Assembly: GCF_000425205.1 (NCBI RefSeq)
Contig: NZ_KE384328.1
Span: 1-64,000 of the forward strand
Origin: Pontibacillus halophilus JSM 076056 = DSM 19796
Lineage (GTDB): Bacteria; Bacillota; Bacilli; Bacillales; BH030062
Direction: 5' to 3'
Length of the DNA: 64,000 bases
The notes below the pieces were generated by a model. The model had not been told where the DNA came from. It searched no databases and saw nothing but the letters and a program-made list of their open reading frames with translations. Shown one piece after another: positions 7,122 to 16,105 of this stretch (within the stretch, counting starts at the first letter, position 1; each line of letters begins with the position of its first letter). A program made the position numbers and the translations under genes.

Positions 7122-9008
7122 ATGATTTCTAATCGTTTCAAAAGTTCATTTCTGGAGCAGGAATTGAAAGAGCGGTTATTCGATTTAATGACCTTTCAGA
7201 AACACCATTCTTTCGAAAGTTTCTTGGTGGAAATGTGCAAAGAACTTCGAGACTTTATACAAGCAGATTATGTAGGCGTTTATCGTAGCAATGGCGAGGG
7301 AAGTGGTGCGTATTTCGCAGCTTCTGAAGACCCTTCCGCTTCATTGCTATTAGAAGAACACTACTTTGAAGCATTGAATCTTGCTTGTAACGTAGGTGGG
7401 CAACTTATTTATAATGGGAGCACCATGCATAAACAGGAGACGTACGCCTATGACTATGTTATTCCTTTGGAAGTAGACGGAAATCCTATTGCTTATTTAA
7501 ACATCGCGTTTCATCACTATGAGTCGGCGAATCTACAGCCAGATGTGGTTCAGAGTTTAGTTTCACAAGTCGCTAGATTTATGACTAAGATGGAAAGCTT
7601 CTTCCTAACGCAAGAAGAAGAGGAAAAGTATGAGTTGTTGTATAAAGTAACGACCAAATTCCATTCTTCCATGAATGTGAACGATGTGTTGCGTGACATC
7701 ATCGACACGCTCAAGAAAACAAATCCAAAGTTTCATTACTATTTGTTGCTTTCTCATGACTATTCTCATCAACCAGGCTTACCCGTTAAAGACTTAATCT
7801 ATGAATATGATGGGACGAGCCGTGCAAGCGCTCAAGCCTATTTAATGGGAGAGATCCAGTTTGAAGATTTAGTGGAAGAACGGAAGTCCTGCCTTTATGC
7901 TCCGTTGAAAGGGAAGCAAGGGGTGTATGGAGTGCTCCAAATCGTAGCTCCATCCCTTCTGATATTTCCGAAGAAAGATGTAGAATTCATTCGAGTTCTT
8001 GCAAATACGGCTGGGATTGCCCTTGAGAATGCTCGTCTTTATCAACAATCTCGTAAATATATTAATGATTTGCAGTTTATTAATGAAACTTCCCATAAAT
8101 TGAATGCGAACCTCCGTCTCTCAGACACCGTTTCCTTTATGAGGAAACAGTTCATTGACTTCTTTGAGGCTGAAGAGGTAGGATTTATCATTTGCAAAGA
8201 AGCTGCAGCGGAAGAGTATGACGTCCTAAAGGGGAGTACGTCCTTCTTTCTACATGAGGGAAGTGACGCATTTATAAGAAGAGTACGCCAAATGTTAAGG
8301 GAACAGCAAGACTACTTGTTTGTTGCGGATGCTTCCGCAGATGAGATTGGGCTACAGCATCCTTTCCAATCTTTAATTGCCATCCCAATGGAGCAACAGG
8401 GCGTGATCCATGGCATGATTGTAGTTGCGCATCGAGACCCATACTTTTTCTCCTTCGATACGTTTAAGCTTATTCACTCTCTCATTCACCATTCGACGTT
8501 AGCGTTCTCTAATTCAATTCTTCGTGAAGAGTTAGAGCGCTTCGTTCAAACGGATTATTTAACGAAGCTCTATTCGAGAAAATACATGGACGAGTATGTC
8601 CAAGAGCGAATGGAATGTGGAGATGAAGGGGCGTTCTTGATTATTGATATCGATAATTTCAAGCATATTAATGACACATACGGTCATCCGACCGGTGATG
8701 AAGTCATTATTCAAGTCAGTAATCTTATGAAAGAAAAAGTAGGGGATAAAGGGATTACCGCCCGCTGGGGTGGAGAGGAATTAGCCATTTATCTTCCTCA
8801 CTATTCACTAGAAGAAGCGCTTCTGCTAGGGGAAGAATTGGTGTATGCAGTGCCTGACAGCACAGATCCTACTGTGACAATCTCTTGTGGAATCGCTCAC
8901 TGGTCAAATACAGAAGAAGCAACGATTAAAGACTTTTTCATGAGAGCAGACCAGGCGCTATATCGAGCTAAACAACAAGGTAAGAATTGCATCGTAAAAG
9001 AAAAATAA
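7122..9008 (+). CDS. ytrP: GAF-repeat diguanylate cyclase-like protein (YtrP type)
   Basis: The product probably synthesises cyclic-di-GMP from two GTP. The first ~460 residues look like three successive GAF-type sensory modules. The GGDEF domain follows, with DYLTKLYSRKY near residue 477, the metal-binding FLIIDIDNFKHIND and the signature WGGEELAIY near 549. GGEEL is an active-type variant. No RxxD inhibitory site occurs at the usual position: GDKG stands there, so product inhibition is probably lost. No membrane helix or signal is seen, so it should be cytoplasmic. The B. subtilis counterpart at this place is considered degenerate, whereas this copy keeps the core residues. A hairpin terminator follows. 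Confidence 0.85.
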   Translation: MISNRFKSSFLEQELKERLFDLMTFQKHHSFESFLVEMCKELRDFIQADYVGVYRSNGEGSGAYFAASEDPSASLLLEEHYFEALNLACNVGGQLIYNGSTMHKQETYAYDYVIPLEVDGNPIAYLNIAFHHYESANLQPDVVQSLVSQVARFMTKMESFFLTQEEEEKYELLYKVTTKFHSSMNVNDVLRDIIDTLKKTNPKFHYYLLLSHDYSHQPGLPVKDLIYEYDGTSRASAQAYLMGEIQFEDLVEERKSCLYAPLKGKQGVYGVLQIVAPSLLIFPKKDVEFIRVLANTAGIALENARLYQQSRKYINDLQFINETSHKLNANLRLSDTVSFMRKQFIDFFEAEEVGFIICKEAAAEEYDVLKGSTSFFLHEGSDAFIRRVRQMLREQQDYLFVADASADEIGLQHPFQSLIAIPMEQQGVIHGMIVVAHRDPYFFSFDTFKLIHSLIHHSTLAFSNSILREELERFVQTDYLTKLYSRKYMDEYVQERMECGDEGAFLIIDIDNFKHINDTYGHPTGDEVIIQVSNLMKEKVGDKGITARWGGEELAIYLPHYSLEEALLLGEELVYAVPDSTDPTVTISCGIAHWSNTEEATIKDFFMRADQALYRAKQQGKNCIVKEK

Positions 9009-9034
9009 GCCCGGAAGCCCGGGCTTATTTTTTA
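9004..9034. terminator. Bidirectional terminator between ytrP and ytsP
   Basis: A 10-bp stem AATAAGCCCG / CGGGCTTATT with a T-run on the plus side and an A-run on the other serves the two convergent genes. Confidence 0.85.
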
Positions 9035-9511
9035 TACATATTGAATTAAAATGTCACAAAATTGTTTTAGATATTTTTCATCTACTTCACTGAAGCGTCC
9101 TTTAACTGGTGCGTCAATGTCTAGTACACCAAAGATTTCTCCATCTTTGTAAAGTGGTACAACAATTTCAGATTGGCTTGCTGCATCGCATGCGATGTGG
9201 CCAGGGAATTGGTGAACGTCTTCTACACGCTGGACAGTTCCGTCAGCGATGGCGGTTCCACATACTCCTTTACCGTAAGGAATACGCACGCAAGCTGGCT
9301 TCCCTTGGAATGGCCCAAGAATAAGTTGTTCTTCTTTATAAAGATAGAACCCAACCCAATTTACTTCTTTTAGGAATTCATTTAATAGGGATGATGCGTT
9401 AGCTAAATTTGCTGTTGAATCGTTCTCGTCTTCAATTAGTGCCTGCAACTGCTTAAGAAGAAGTTCATAATCTTTCTCGCTATTGCCGCTGTAGTTTTCG
9501 ACTTCAAACAT
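9032..9511 (-). CDS. ytsP: Free methionine-(R)-sulfoxide reductase (GAF domain, YtsP)
   Basis: The enzyme reduces free Met-R-sulfoxide and so repairs oxidative damage in the cytoplasm. The whole 159-residue protein is one GAF domain of the fRMsr type. The three conserved cysteines are present at residues 74, 84 and 108 (KPACVRIPYGKGVCGT, HIACDAAS), with the +10/+24 spacing of the E. coli enzyme. The start is ATG 9511, eight bases after TTGGAGG; a TTG at 9526 overlaps that ribosome site and is rejected. The gene converges with ytrP and diverges from refZ, as in B. subtilis. Confidence 0.92.
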   Translation of the reverse strand: MFEVENYSGNSEKDYELLLKQLQALIEDENDSTANLANASSLLNEFLKEVNWVGFYLYKEEQLILGPFQGKPACVRIPYGKGVCGTAIADGTVQRVEDVHQFPGHIACDAASQSEIVVPLYKDGEIFGVLDIDAPVKGRFSEVDEKYLKQFCDILIQYV

Positions 9512-9560
9512 CAGGAATGCCTCCAATATTACAAGTTTAGTAGAAATGCGTTGTTCCGTT

Positions 9561-9635
9561 CCTTATAAGGGTCGCAATTTGACGAAGGATTCGTAAAGGA
9601 ATCCGTATAATAGGGTCGAATCTACCCTTATAAGG
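9561..9635. promoter_or_regulatory. Pair of CCTTATAAGG palindromes before refZ
   Basis: The identical 10-bp palindrome CCTTATAAGG occurs at 9561-9570 and 9626-9635, exactly 65 bp apart. The copies flank the putative refZ -10 element (TATAAT, 9606-9611); the second touches the ribosome site. The arrangement resembles an operator pair. The binding protein is unknown; RefZ itself (autoregulation) is one candidate. Confidence 0.45.
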
Positions 9636-9647
9636 AGGTTGGTTTGA

Positions 9648-10283
9648 TTGAAGAAAGAAACATCAAAAGAAAAAGTGAAGCGTGCAGCGTCCCTTCTGTT
9701 CTTTACAAAAGGTTATGCAGGTACTTCCATTCGTGACATTGCCTCTAAAGCCAACGTGAATGTTTCCTTGATTAGTTATCATTTCAAAAACAAACAAGGA
9801 TTGCTTGAATATCTTATGATCCAATACTTTGAACCTTACTTAGAAATGCTTGTGACCATTATGGATTCTGAACAGGAAAATGATCCAAAGAAACGGTTTA
9901 AGCATTTGATTGAAGCCATTATACAGTATAAACAAGAGCATCATCAATTTACTTGTTTCGTTCACCGAGAACTAACCCTTGATAATATGTTTGTACGCGA
10001 GATGATGGTGACGTATTTAGCCAAGGAGAAATTCTACTTGTCGAAAGCGTTTAAAGAAGCGATTCATCCGACCACATTGAAAGCCTCTGAGAAGAATTAT
10101 CTCTTTCTCCAACTAAAAGGCATGCTGACCATACCCTATTTAATGCCGCACGATATGATGGAGGAAGTGTCTTGGAACCAATCGCATGAGTACTTTGTTC
10201 GTAATTACGTAGCAACTATTCTCAGTTGGATGGAACACGTTTACTTGAAGGGGACCAGAACCCCTAAGGAAGGCGTTATTTAA
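9648..10283 (+). CDS. refZ: TetR-family regulator RefZ
   Basis: RefZ is a DNA-binding protein known in B. subtilis to help position the division ring and trap the chromosome arm during early sporulation. The N-terminal TetR helix-turn-helix is clear (TSIRDIASKANVNVSLISYHF, about residues 26-46), followed by an all-helical ligand/dimer domain; the total is 211 residues. Its place between ytsP and hisJ matches the B. subtilis order. The start is TTG 9648 after AAGGAGG. The 3' end overlaps the convergent hisJ gene by 8 bp. Two identical palindromes flank the promoter region. Confidence 0.88.
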   Translation: MKKETSKEKVKRAASLLFFTKGYAGTSIRDIASKANVNVSLISYHFKNKQGLLEYLMIQYFEPYLEMLVTIMDSEQENDPKKRFKHLIEAIIQYKQEHHQFTCFVHRELTLDNMFVREMMVTYLAKEKFYLSKAFKEAIHPTTLKASEKNYLFLQLKGMLTIPYLMPHDMMEEVSWNQSHEYFVRNYVATILSWMEHVYLKGTRTPKEGVI

Positions 10284-11079
10284 GGAATGTATGGATGTCA
10301 TCATAGTGCGCGCCTACGTCTTTAGCAACGTGAGCGTCAGAACCGTACACGAACGGGATGCCTCTTTGATAGGCTTTCTGTAATAAGGACTGGTTTGGAT
10401 ACGTCTCATGACATTTCAGTTTCCGAAGTCCAGCTGTGTTTAAATCAAGCGTATATCCTTTGTTTTCTACCGCATCTAGAACGGTCTCGAATAGCGCTTC
10501 TGCTTCTTTAGGAGCGGGGAAAGCCTCCTGAAACTTTCGAGCAAGCGTCATGTGCCCGATTCGTGTTGGCTTGTGAGGGCCTAATTCAGCTTGAATGGAA
10601 GCGATAAGGTCGTTTGTATAACTCTCATACAATGCGTGTATGCTTCCTTTTAGGTGTATGAGCTGTTGAAAGCTTTCCTCACTATAATCCAAGCAAATGT
10701 AAGAATCATCAGCTTTCAAGAAGTGAAGAGACAAGATGCTATCATCAAGGTTGCTTCCGTAGCGATCTAGGAAATCCTTCGTTTCTTGTTCGTAGCCTCG
10801 AATAAAGTCTACTTCTAATCCTGTGTAGATGGCTAAGTCCGATGCATAGGATTTTTTTAATGTGTTCAATTCATGGAAATAGGACTCTAGCTTGTCTAGG
10901 TCCATGCTACTGTCCTTCTGAGGTACAGGGTCTTTAAATCCTTCAGGTAATGGAGCGTGTTCAGTAAAGGTAATGCAGTCAAACCCCTTCTTAATCGCTT
11001 CTTCCACGTACGCTTCAAGAGGGTCTTGACTGCCGTGAGGACAGTAAGGTGTATGAATGTGAGCGTCACGTTTCAACAA
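10276..11079 (-). CDS. hisJ: Histidinol-phosphatase HisJ (PHP family)
   Basis: The enzyme dephosphorylates L-histidinol phosphate, the penultimate step of histidine biosynthesis. PHP-domain metal ligands are visible: DAHIHTPYCPHG near residue 5, TEHAP near 39, and the C-terminal GSDAHVAKDVG. The length of 267 residues is normal. The start appears to be one of two tandem TTG codons (11079 or 11076), preceded by GAGAGGTGA. The gene is monocistronic here, away from any his operon, as in B. subtilis. It ends inside the last codons of refZ. Confidence 0.93.
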   Translation of the reverse strand: MLKRDAHIHTPYCPHGSQDPLEAYVEEAIKKGFDCITFTEHAPLPEGFKDPVPQKDSSMDLDKLESYFHELNTLKKSYASDLAIYTGLEVDFIRGYEQETKDFLDRYGSNLDDSILSLHFLKADDSYICLDYSEESFQQLIHLKGSIHALYESYTNDLIASIQAELGPHKPTRIGHMTLARKFQEAFPAPKEAEALFETVLDAVENKGYTLDLNTAGLRKLKCHETYPNQSLLQKAYQRGIPFVYGSDAHVAKDVGAHYDDIHTFLK

Positions 11080-11232
11080 GGTTCACCTCTCAATAGAAAA
11101 AAATGTAATTTGCTTAATAATTTTGAAAAAATTTAGCCAAAATGTTTGTATACATGGTATCATAAAATCGATATACCTACATAAAAATGTTACCTTTATA
11201 TAGATGTGCGCGTGATAGTTAGGAGGCTACAT

Positions 11233-12927
11233 ATGGAATACATCATAGGGGTCATCGTCATCGTGATTGTTGGCATGATTGTTGGATTTATAATGAGGAA
11301 ACGAATTTATGACGAAGTAGACAGACTAGAAAATTGGAAACTATCCATCATGAATCGAGAGGTAGCAGAAGAACTAGCTAAAGTGAAAAGCTTAAACCTC
11401 TCTGGTCAGACACAAGAACGATTTGAAGCTTGGCGAGATGAGTGGGACCGTATCCTTTCCAAGCAACTCCCTGAACTTGAGGAGATTCTCTATGATGCGG
11501 AGGAGAAAGCTGATAAATACCGTTTTCAATCGGCCAAGAAAGTACTGGGTCAACTAGAGCAACATCTTCTAGAGATTGATCAATCCATCGACAATATGTT
11601 TCAAGAGCTTGAAACTCTATTAAGCTCTGAACGAGACGGTCGTGAAGAAATGGAAGAGATTCTTCCTCAAATCAAGAAGCTTCGTAAGCAGCTGCTTCAG
11701 CATCGCCATCATTACGGCAAGTCTGAAGCGCACTTCGAACAGCAATTGAATGAGATTGCTGAAGAAACAAATGCATTTCACGAACATATTGAAAACGGAA
11801 ACTATTTAGAAGCTCACGAGCTTGTTCAGCAATTAAAAGAACAACTTGACGCAATCTCCGTACAAATTGAAGAGTTTCCGAAGCTATTTCGTGCAGTGAA
11901 GCAGGAGTACCCTTCTCAGCTTGATGAGCTGTTAGCGGGTGTGAAGGAAATGACGGAAGATGATTACCGCATTGAACAATTCCAATATGAGCAAGAGATT
12001 ACAGAATACAAAGAGTTGCTCCAGAAAGATTTACAGAAGCTCGAACAAGTTGAACTGAAAGAGGTTCGAGAACATTTGGAAGAGCTTGACCAACGCATTC
12101 AAGACATCTACGCACAACTTGAGCGTGAAGCGTTAGCGAGAAGTTATATTGAGAAACAACAGCCTATTTTAATGGATAAGATGGAAGAAACAATTGAAAG
12201 TGCCCAAGGGACAAAGAAAGAAGTCAACATTCTTCAAACAACCTATTATTTAAAGGAGAAGGATATTGAAACGTTCTTGGGGATGGAACAATGGCTGAAG
12301 AAGCTACTTATGCAATTTGAAGACATTCAGAATCAAATTGATGGAAGTGAAGAATTGTATTCCTCCATTCGAGAACAAATGGAGGAGTGGGAGACTCAAT
12401 TTGATAAGCTGGTCCGTCAGCATAATGACTATAAAGAATTTCTCCATACCCTTCGTAAAGACGAATGGGAAGCGAAAGAGAAAATAGATGAAATGAAGCA
12501 AGATTTGGTGCTCATTCATCGAAAGCTAAAGAAAAGCAACATTCCAGGAGTTCCAATTTATTTACAAGAAGTTCTACAGCATGCTTCAAATTCGCTTGAA
12601 CAAGTTGCTACTTCCTTAGATTCTGAACCATTTAATCTAAGTGAGATGCAAGAGGAGTTGAATCAAGCTGTTCAGTCCGTTGATCGAGCGAAAGAACAGA
12701 CGAATTTGGTGTTAGACCAAGCTGATTTCGCAGAGACACTTATTCAATATGCAAACCGCTATCGGAGTAAAAATCCTAGCCTTGCTAAAGCTTTACATGA
12801 TTCCGAACAAGCTTTCCGTCAGTACGATTACGACCGTGCAGTACAACAGGCGAGTGATGCTCTAGAAAGAGTAGAGCCTGGAGCGGTCAAGCGTTTGGAA
12901 GAATTAGAGGAAGTTTCCATTGTTTAA
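11233..12927 (+). CDS. ezrA: Septation ring formation regulator EzrA
   Basis: EzrA is a membrane-anchored, spectrin-like coiled-coil protein that restrains and organises FtsZ ring assembly and recruits PBP1. One N-terminal helix (residues 2-20) is followed by about 540 residues of nearly continuous Glu/Lys/Gln-rich coiled coil. The length of 564 residues matches the family. The start is ATG 11233 after TTAGGAGGC; an in-frame GTG at 11206 is rejected. The last 8 bp overlap the next gene, which suggests translational coupling. In B. subtilis the neighbour upstream is braB, absent here. Confidence 0.96.
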   Translation: MEYIIGVIVIVIVGMIVGFIMRKRIYDEVDRLENWKLSIMNREVAEELAKVKSLNLSGQTQERFEAWRDEWDRILSKQLPELEEILYDAEEKADKYRFQSAKKVLGQLEQHLLEIDQSIDNMFQELETLLSSERDGREEMEEILPQIKKLRKQLLQHRHHYGKSEAHFEQQLNEIAEETNAFHEHIENGNYLEAHELVQQLKEQLDAISVQIEEFPKLFRAVKQEYPSQLDELLAGVKEMTEDDYRIEQFQYEQEITEYKELLQKDLQKLEQVELKEVREHLEELDQRIQDIYAQLEREALARSYIEKQQPILMDKMEETIESAQGTKKEVNILQTTYYLKEKDIETFLGMEQWLKKLLMQFEDIQNQIDGSEELYSSIREQMEEWETQFDKLVRQHNDYKEFLHTLRKDEWEAKEKIDEMKQDLVLIHRKLKKSNIPGVPIYLQEVLQHASNSLEQVATSLDSEPFNLSEMQEELNQAVQSVDRAKEQTNLVLDQADFAETLIQYANRYRSKNPSLAKALHDSEQAFRQYDYDRAVQQASDALERVEPGAVKRLEELEEVSIV

Positions 12928-13249
12928 CAAGGTAAAACGCCCTCAAAGCTTGGTGGTAGGAATGAGTATTGCTGCTCTCCTTGTTTGGCTTACGGTGATT
13001 TATGTAGGGTTCCTCCACCAGCCAGACAAGTATGGAGAGTCTCATGAAGGAGCGACGGAGCGCGCTGCTGTAACGAAATTCAGTTTGGCAACAGGCGTGG
13101 GTGAGTCCCCCTTGATTTCTTCTGGTATGAGTAGTAAGGTGAATCACTCTCAACAAGTGTTCCATTCTACATGGATTCAATCCCATAGCGAGAACGGTGT
13201 TGTTTCCATTGATTCAGTGCTTAGTCATATAAATGATAGAAATGAATGA
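12920..13249 (+). CDS. Small membrane protein coupled to ezrA, function unknown
   Basis: I do not recognise this 109-residue protein. It has a basic N-terminus, one hydrophobic helix (about residues 13-31) and a hydrophilic C-terminal part of about 75 residues with no obvious motif. The TTG start at 12920 lies inside the last codons of ezrA, with TAGAGGAAG as ribosome site, and a strong terminator follows the stop; both support a real gene cotranscribed with ezrA. Topology (short inside, long outside) is inferred from the charges. A role at the division site is only a guess from the neighbour. A weaker competing frame exists on the opposite strand. Confidence 0.6.
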   Translation: MFNKVKRPQSLVVGMSIAALLVWLTVIYVGFLHQPDKYGESHEGATERAAVTKFSLATGVGESPLISSGMSSKVNHSQQVFHSTWIQSHSENGVVSIDSVLSHINDRNE

Positions 13250-13250
13250 G

Positions 13251-13284
13251 AAACCTTTGCGCATCAGAGCGCAAGGGTTTTTTC
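13251..13284 (+). terminator. Terminator of the ezrA unit
   Basis: Stem AACCTTTGCGC / GCGCAAGGGTT followed by six T. Confidence 0.85.
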
Positions 13285-13365
13285 TGTTTTTTGGTTGACG
13301 ACTAAATAGGGGAGAAGTATCATTATATAATTGGTTATGAATCTGCAAAAAAGGAGACCCAGTCC

Positions 13366-14505
13366 ATGATTTATTTTGACAATAGCGCAACGACAAGACC
13401 GTTTCCTGAAGTGTTGAAAAGCTTTCACCAAGTTTCCGAACGGTATTATGGAAATCCTTCTTCGATTCACGGGTTCGGTACGGAGTCGGAGCGCTTGCTC
13501 CAGCAGTCTAAAAAGCAAGCCGCTCAGTTACTTCAAGTAAAGAGTGACGAAGTCGTGTTCACCTCTGGAGGGACGGAGGGGAACAATATGGCGATTAAAG
13601 GTGTTGCCCTTCAGCATCAAAATCGAGGAAAGCACATTATCACAACCCAGATTGAGCATCCTTCTGTTATAGAGGCTTGTAAGGCTTTAGAGGACTTGGG
13701 ATTTGAAGTAACTTATCTTCCTGTAAATGAAGATGGAATTGTGTCAGTACAAGACGTACAAGAATCCATCCGCGAAGATACGATCTTGATTAGTGTGATG
13801 CATGTGAACAATGAGCTTGGCTCCATACAACCCATTCAAGAAATTGGAGAGGTTGCAAGAAAGTATCCTAAACTTTATTTTCATGTAGATCACGTTCAGG
13901 GACTAGGCAAAGTACCTCTTAATATAGATGAGTGCGGCATTGATTTATGTACGTTATCCAGTCATAAAATTCATGGCCTAAAAGGTACAGGTATTTTGTT
14001 TATTAAAGAGAAAACGCCTATCTTCCCGCTGTTTCACGGGGGGACACAAGAGTCTCAATATCGAGCTGGAACAGAAAATCTGGCCGGGATTGTAGCAATG
14101 GTTAAGGCGCTTCGACTCACATTTCAGAATCAAGATAAAGCTATTTCTCATCTTGAACGACTAAACAAGCGACTTCGCAAAGGGTTAGAGCAACTCAACC
14201 AAGTTCATTTAAACTCACCTGTGCATGGTGCGCCGCACATTCTCAACTTCTCTGTCCCAGGATATAAACCAGAAGTCATGATCCATGCGTTAGGGGAAAA
14301 GGGGATTTATGTATCAACGAAGTCTGCTTGTTCATCCAAGCATTCGGATGTCAGTTCCATCCTTCAAGCTTGTGGACATCCTTTAAAACGTTCTTCCTCC
14401 GCGCTACGCATTAGTCTGTCTGCTGAGAACACAGAGAACGAAGTGGATATATTTATAGAAGAATTTGAACGCGTCTTATCGGAATTAAGTAAAGTAATGG
14501 GGTAG
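13366..14505 (+). CDS. nifZ: Cysteine desulfurase (NifZ type, partner of ThiI)
   Basis: This PLP enzyme removes sulfur from cysteine and hands it as persulfide to ThiI for 4-thiouridine in tRNA. Visible features are FDNSATTRP at the N-terminus, the PLP-lysine motif SSHKIHGLKGTG near residue 201, and the catalytic cysteine in TKSACSSKHS near residue 322. The length of 379 residues is standard. The start ATG follows AAAGGAGACC. thiI begins 5 bp after its stop, so the two form an operon, the same pairing as in B. subtilis. Confidence 0.93.
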   Translation: MIYFDNSATTRPFPEVLKSFHQVSERYYGNPSSIHGFGTESERLLQQSKKQAAQLLQVKSDEVVFTSGGTEGNNMAIKGVALQHQNRGKHIITTQIEHPSVIEACKALEDLGFEVTYLPVNEDGIVSVQDVQESIREDTILISVMHVNNELGSIQPIQEIGEVARKYPKLYFHVDHVQGLGKVPLNIDECGIDLCTLSSHKIHGLKGTGILFIKEKTPIFPLFHGGTQESQYRAGTENLAGIVAMVKALRLTFQNQDKAISHLERLNKRLRKGLEQLNQVHLNSPVHGAPHILNFSVPGYKPEVMIHALGEKGIYVSTKSACSSKHSDVSSILQACGHPLKRSSSALRISLSAENTENEVDIFIEEFERVLSELSKVMG

Positions 14506-14510
14506 ATTAC

Positions 14511-15713
14511 ATGGAATTTAATCATATACTCGTCCGCTACGGGGAATTAGCGCTAAAAGGAAAAAATAAAAAACAATTTGTCGACCGTCTTCATGAAAAT
14601 GTTCGCCGCAAGCTCGTCCATTTTCCAAATACGAAGATTGTCCGCAATCACGACCGTATGTATATTGAATTGAACGGAGAAGACCCAGATGCAGTGCTTG
14701 ATAAATGTAAAGAAGTATTTGGAATCCAATCCTTTAGTTTGGCGATGAAAGTTGACAGTGAAGAGCAAGCTATTAAAGATGCTGCCGTAAAGGTTATAGC
14801 GTCTGAACCATCAGTTAAAACGTTTAAAGTAACGACAAAGCGCGTTAAGAAGAATTTCCCAATTGGTTCACAAGATTTCAACCGTGAATTAGGTGGGTAT
14901 ATCCTAAGAAATGTAGAAGGATTGAATGTCGATGTACACAATCCGGATATGGACTTGCACATTGAAATCCGCGGAGAGGGAACTTACATCACCTCTAAGA
15001 AGATTAAAGGAGCTGGTGGTCTCCCAGTCGGCACAACTGGAAAGAGCCTGTTGCTTCTTTCAGGAGGGATTGATAGTCCGGTTGCTGGACATCTAGCCAT
15101 GAAACGAGGAGTTGAGGTCGAAGCTATCCACTTCCACTCTCCTCCTTATACGAGTGACCGCGCTAAAGAGAAGGTACTAAACCTTGCAAAGCAGCTCACA
15201 AAGTACGGGGCTAAAGTGAAAGTTCATATTGTCCCATTTACTAAACTACAGCAAACGATGTACCGAGAAATTCCGGATGGCTATGGAATGACTGCTATGC
15301 GTCGAATGATGCTTCGAATCAGTGAGCGTGTAGCGGAGAAAGAAGGAATCTTATCTCTGACAACAGGAGAGAGTCTTGGGCAGGTAGCGAGTCAGACAAT
15401 GGAGAGTATGAGTGCCATCAACGAAGTGACGAATTATCCAATCATTCGTCCTCTAATTGCAATGGATAAACTCGAAATTATCGACATTTCCAAGGAAATA
15501 GGAACGTATGAAACGTCGATTGAGCCATTCGAGGATTGCTGTACAGTCTTTGTACCAAATCAGCCCAAGACCAAACCAGACCGAGAGAAAATCAAACAAT
15601 ATGAAGCGAGCGTGGATTATTCTGCAGAAATTGAAGAAACTATTGCAGGGATTACGACGGTCACTTTCAAAGAAGAAGATTTGTATCAAAGTGAATTTGA
15701 CGACTTGCTCTAA
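14511..15713 (+). CDS. thiI: tRNA 4-thiouridine synthetase ThiI
   Basis: ThiI adenylates U8 of tRNA and transfers sulfur from the upstream desulfurase. It has an N-terminal ferredoxin-like/THUMP region (residues 1-165) and a PP-loop ATPase motif SGGIDSPVAGH near residue 184. As in other Bacillus ThiI proteins, the C-terminal rhodanese domain of E. coli ThiI is missing, which fits a direct handover from NifZ. The length is 400 residues. No terminator is obvious before the sspA promoter. Confidence 0.96.
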   Translation: MEFNHILVRYGELALKGKNKKQFVDRLHENVRRKLVHFPNTKIVRNHDRMYIELNGEDPDAVLDKCKEVFGIQSFSLAMKVDSEEQAIKDAAVKVIASEPSVKTFKVTTKRVKKNFPIGSQDFNRELGGYILRNVEGLNVDVHNPDMDLHIEIRGEGTYITSKKIKGAGGLPVGTTGKSLLLLSGGIDSPVAGHLAMKRGVEVEAIHFHSPPYTSDRAKEKVLNLAKQLTKYGAKVKVHIVPFTKLQQTMYREIPDGYGMTAMRRMMLRISERVAEKEGILSLTTGESLGQVASQTMESMSAINEVTNYPIIRPLIAMDKLEIIDISKEIGTYETSIEPFEDCCTVFVPNQPKTKPDREKIKQYEASVDYSAEIEETIAGITTVTFKEEDLYQSEFDDLL

Positions 15714-15750
15714 GTAGTTGTTATCTTCCTATATTGCCATAATTTAATAA

Positions 15751-15779
15751 GAATCACATCCTCCTTGTAGCGCATGATA
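15751..15779 (+). promoter_or_regulatory. Sigma-G-type promoter of sspA
   Basis: GAATC (15751-15755), 17 bp and CATGATA (15773-15779) fit the forespore sigma-G pattern (-10 CATnnTA), as expected for a spore DNA-protecting protein. Confidence 0.65.
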
Positions 15780-15803
15780 GTAGTACAAGGAGGTGACATA
15801 AAC

Positions 15804-16007
15804 ATGGCTTACAATAACTCCAACGAGCTTGTCGTTCCTGGTGTACAACAAGCTTTAGATCAAATGAAATACGAGATCGCTCAAGAGTTCGGCGTTCAAC
15901 TTGGACCAGACTCTACAGCTCGCCAAAACGGCTCTGTAGGTGGCGAAATCACGAAACGTCTTGTCCAAATGGCTGAGCAACAGTACAGCGGTCAAGGTCA
16001 ATACTAA
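15804..16007 (+). CDS. sspA: Alpha/beta-type small acid-soluble spore protein
   Basis: These proteins coat and protect spore DNA and are degraded at germination by the protease GPR. The 67-residue product shows the family core: [20 protein letters not shown] with the GPR cleavage region around YEIA, then [22 protein letters not shown]. The start is ATG 15804 after AAGGAGGTGA; an upstream ATG at 15774 lies inside the promoter. The position after thiI is the same as in B. subtilis. Symbol by position; other family members (sspB, sspD) are very similar. Confidence 0.93.
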   Translation: MAYNNSNELVVPGVQQALDQMKYEIAQEFGVQLGPDSTARQNGSVGGEITKRLVQMAEQQYSGQGQY

Positions 16008-16026
16008 TCGAATACGATGGATAAAG

Positions 16027-16054
16027 AAGGGTAGTGGAGACACTGCCCTTTTCT
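16027..16054 (+). terminator. sspA terminator
   Basis: Stem AAGGGTAGTG / CACTGCCCTT with one mismatch, followed by a short T-rich stretch. Confidence 0.65.
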
Positions 16055-16105
16055 ATTGGGCTCGGATATGGTATTGTGTTTGACAAACATAGGGGGAGAG
16101 ATAGT

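Noticed and set aside
12887-13186. Minus-strand 99-residue frame opposite the ezrA-coupled gene
   Set aside because: No ribosome site or context. The plus-strand frame has a ribosome site, coupling and terminator.
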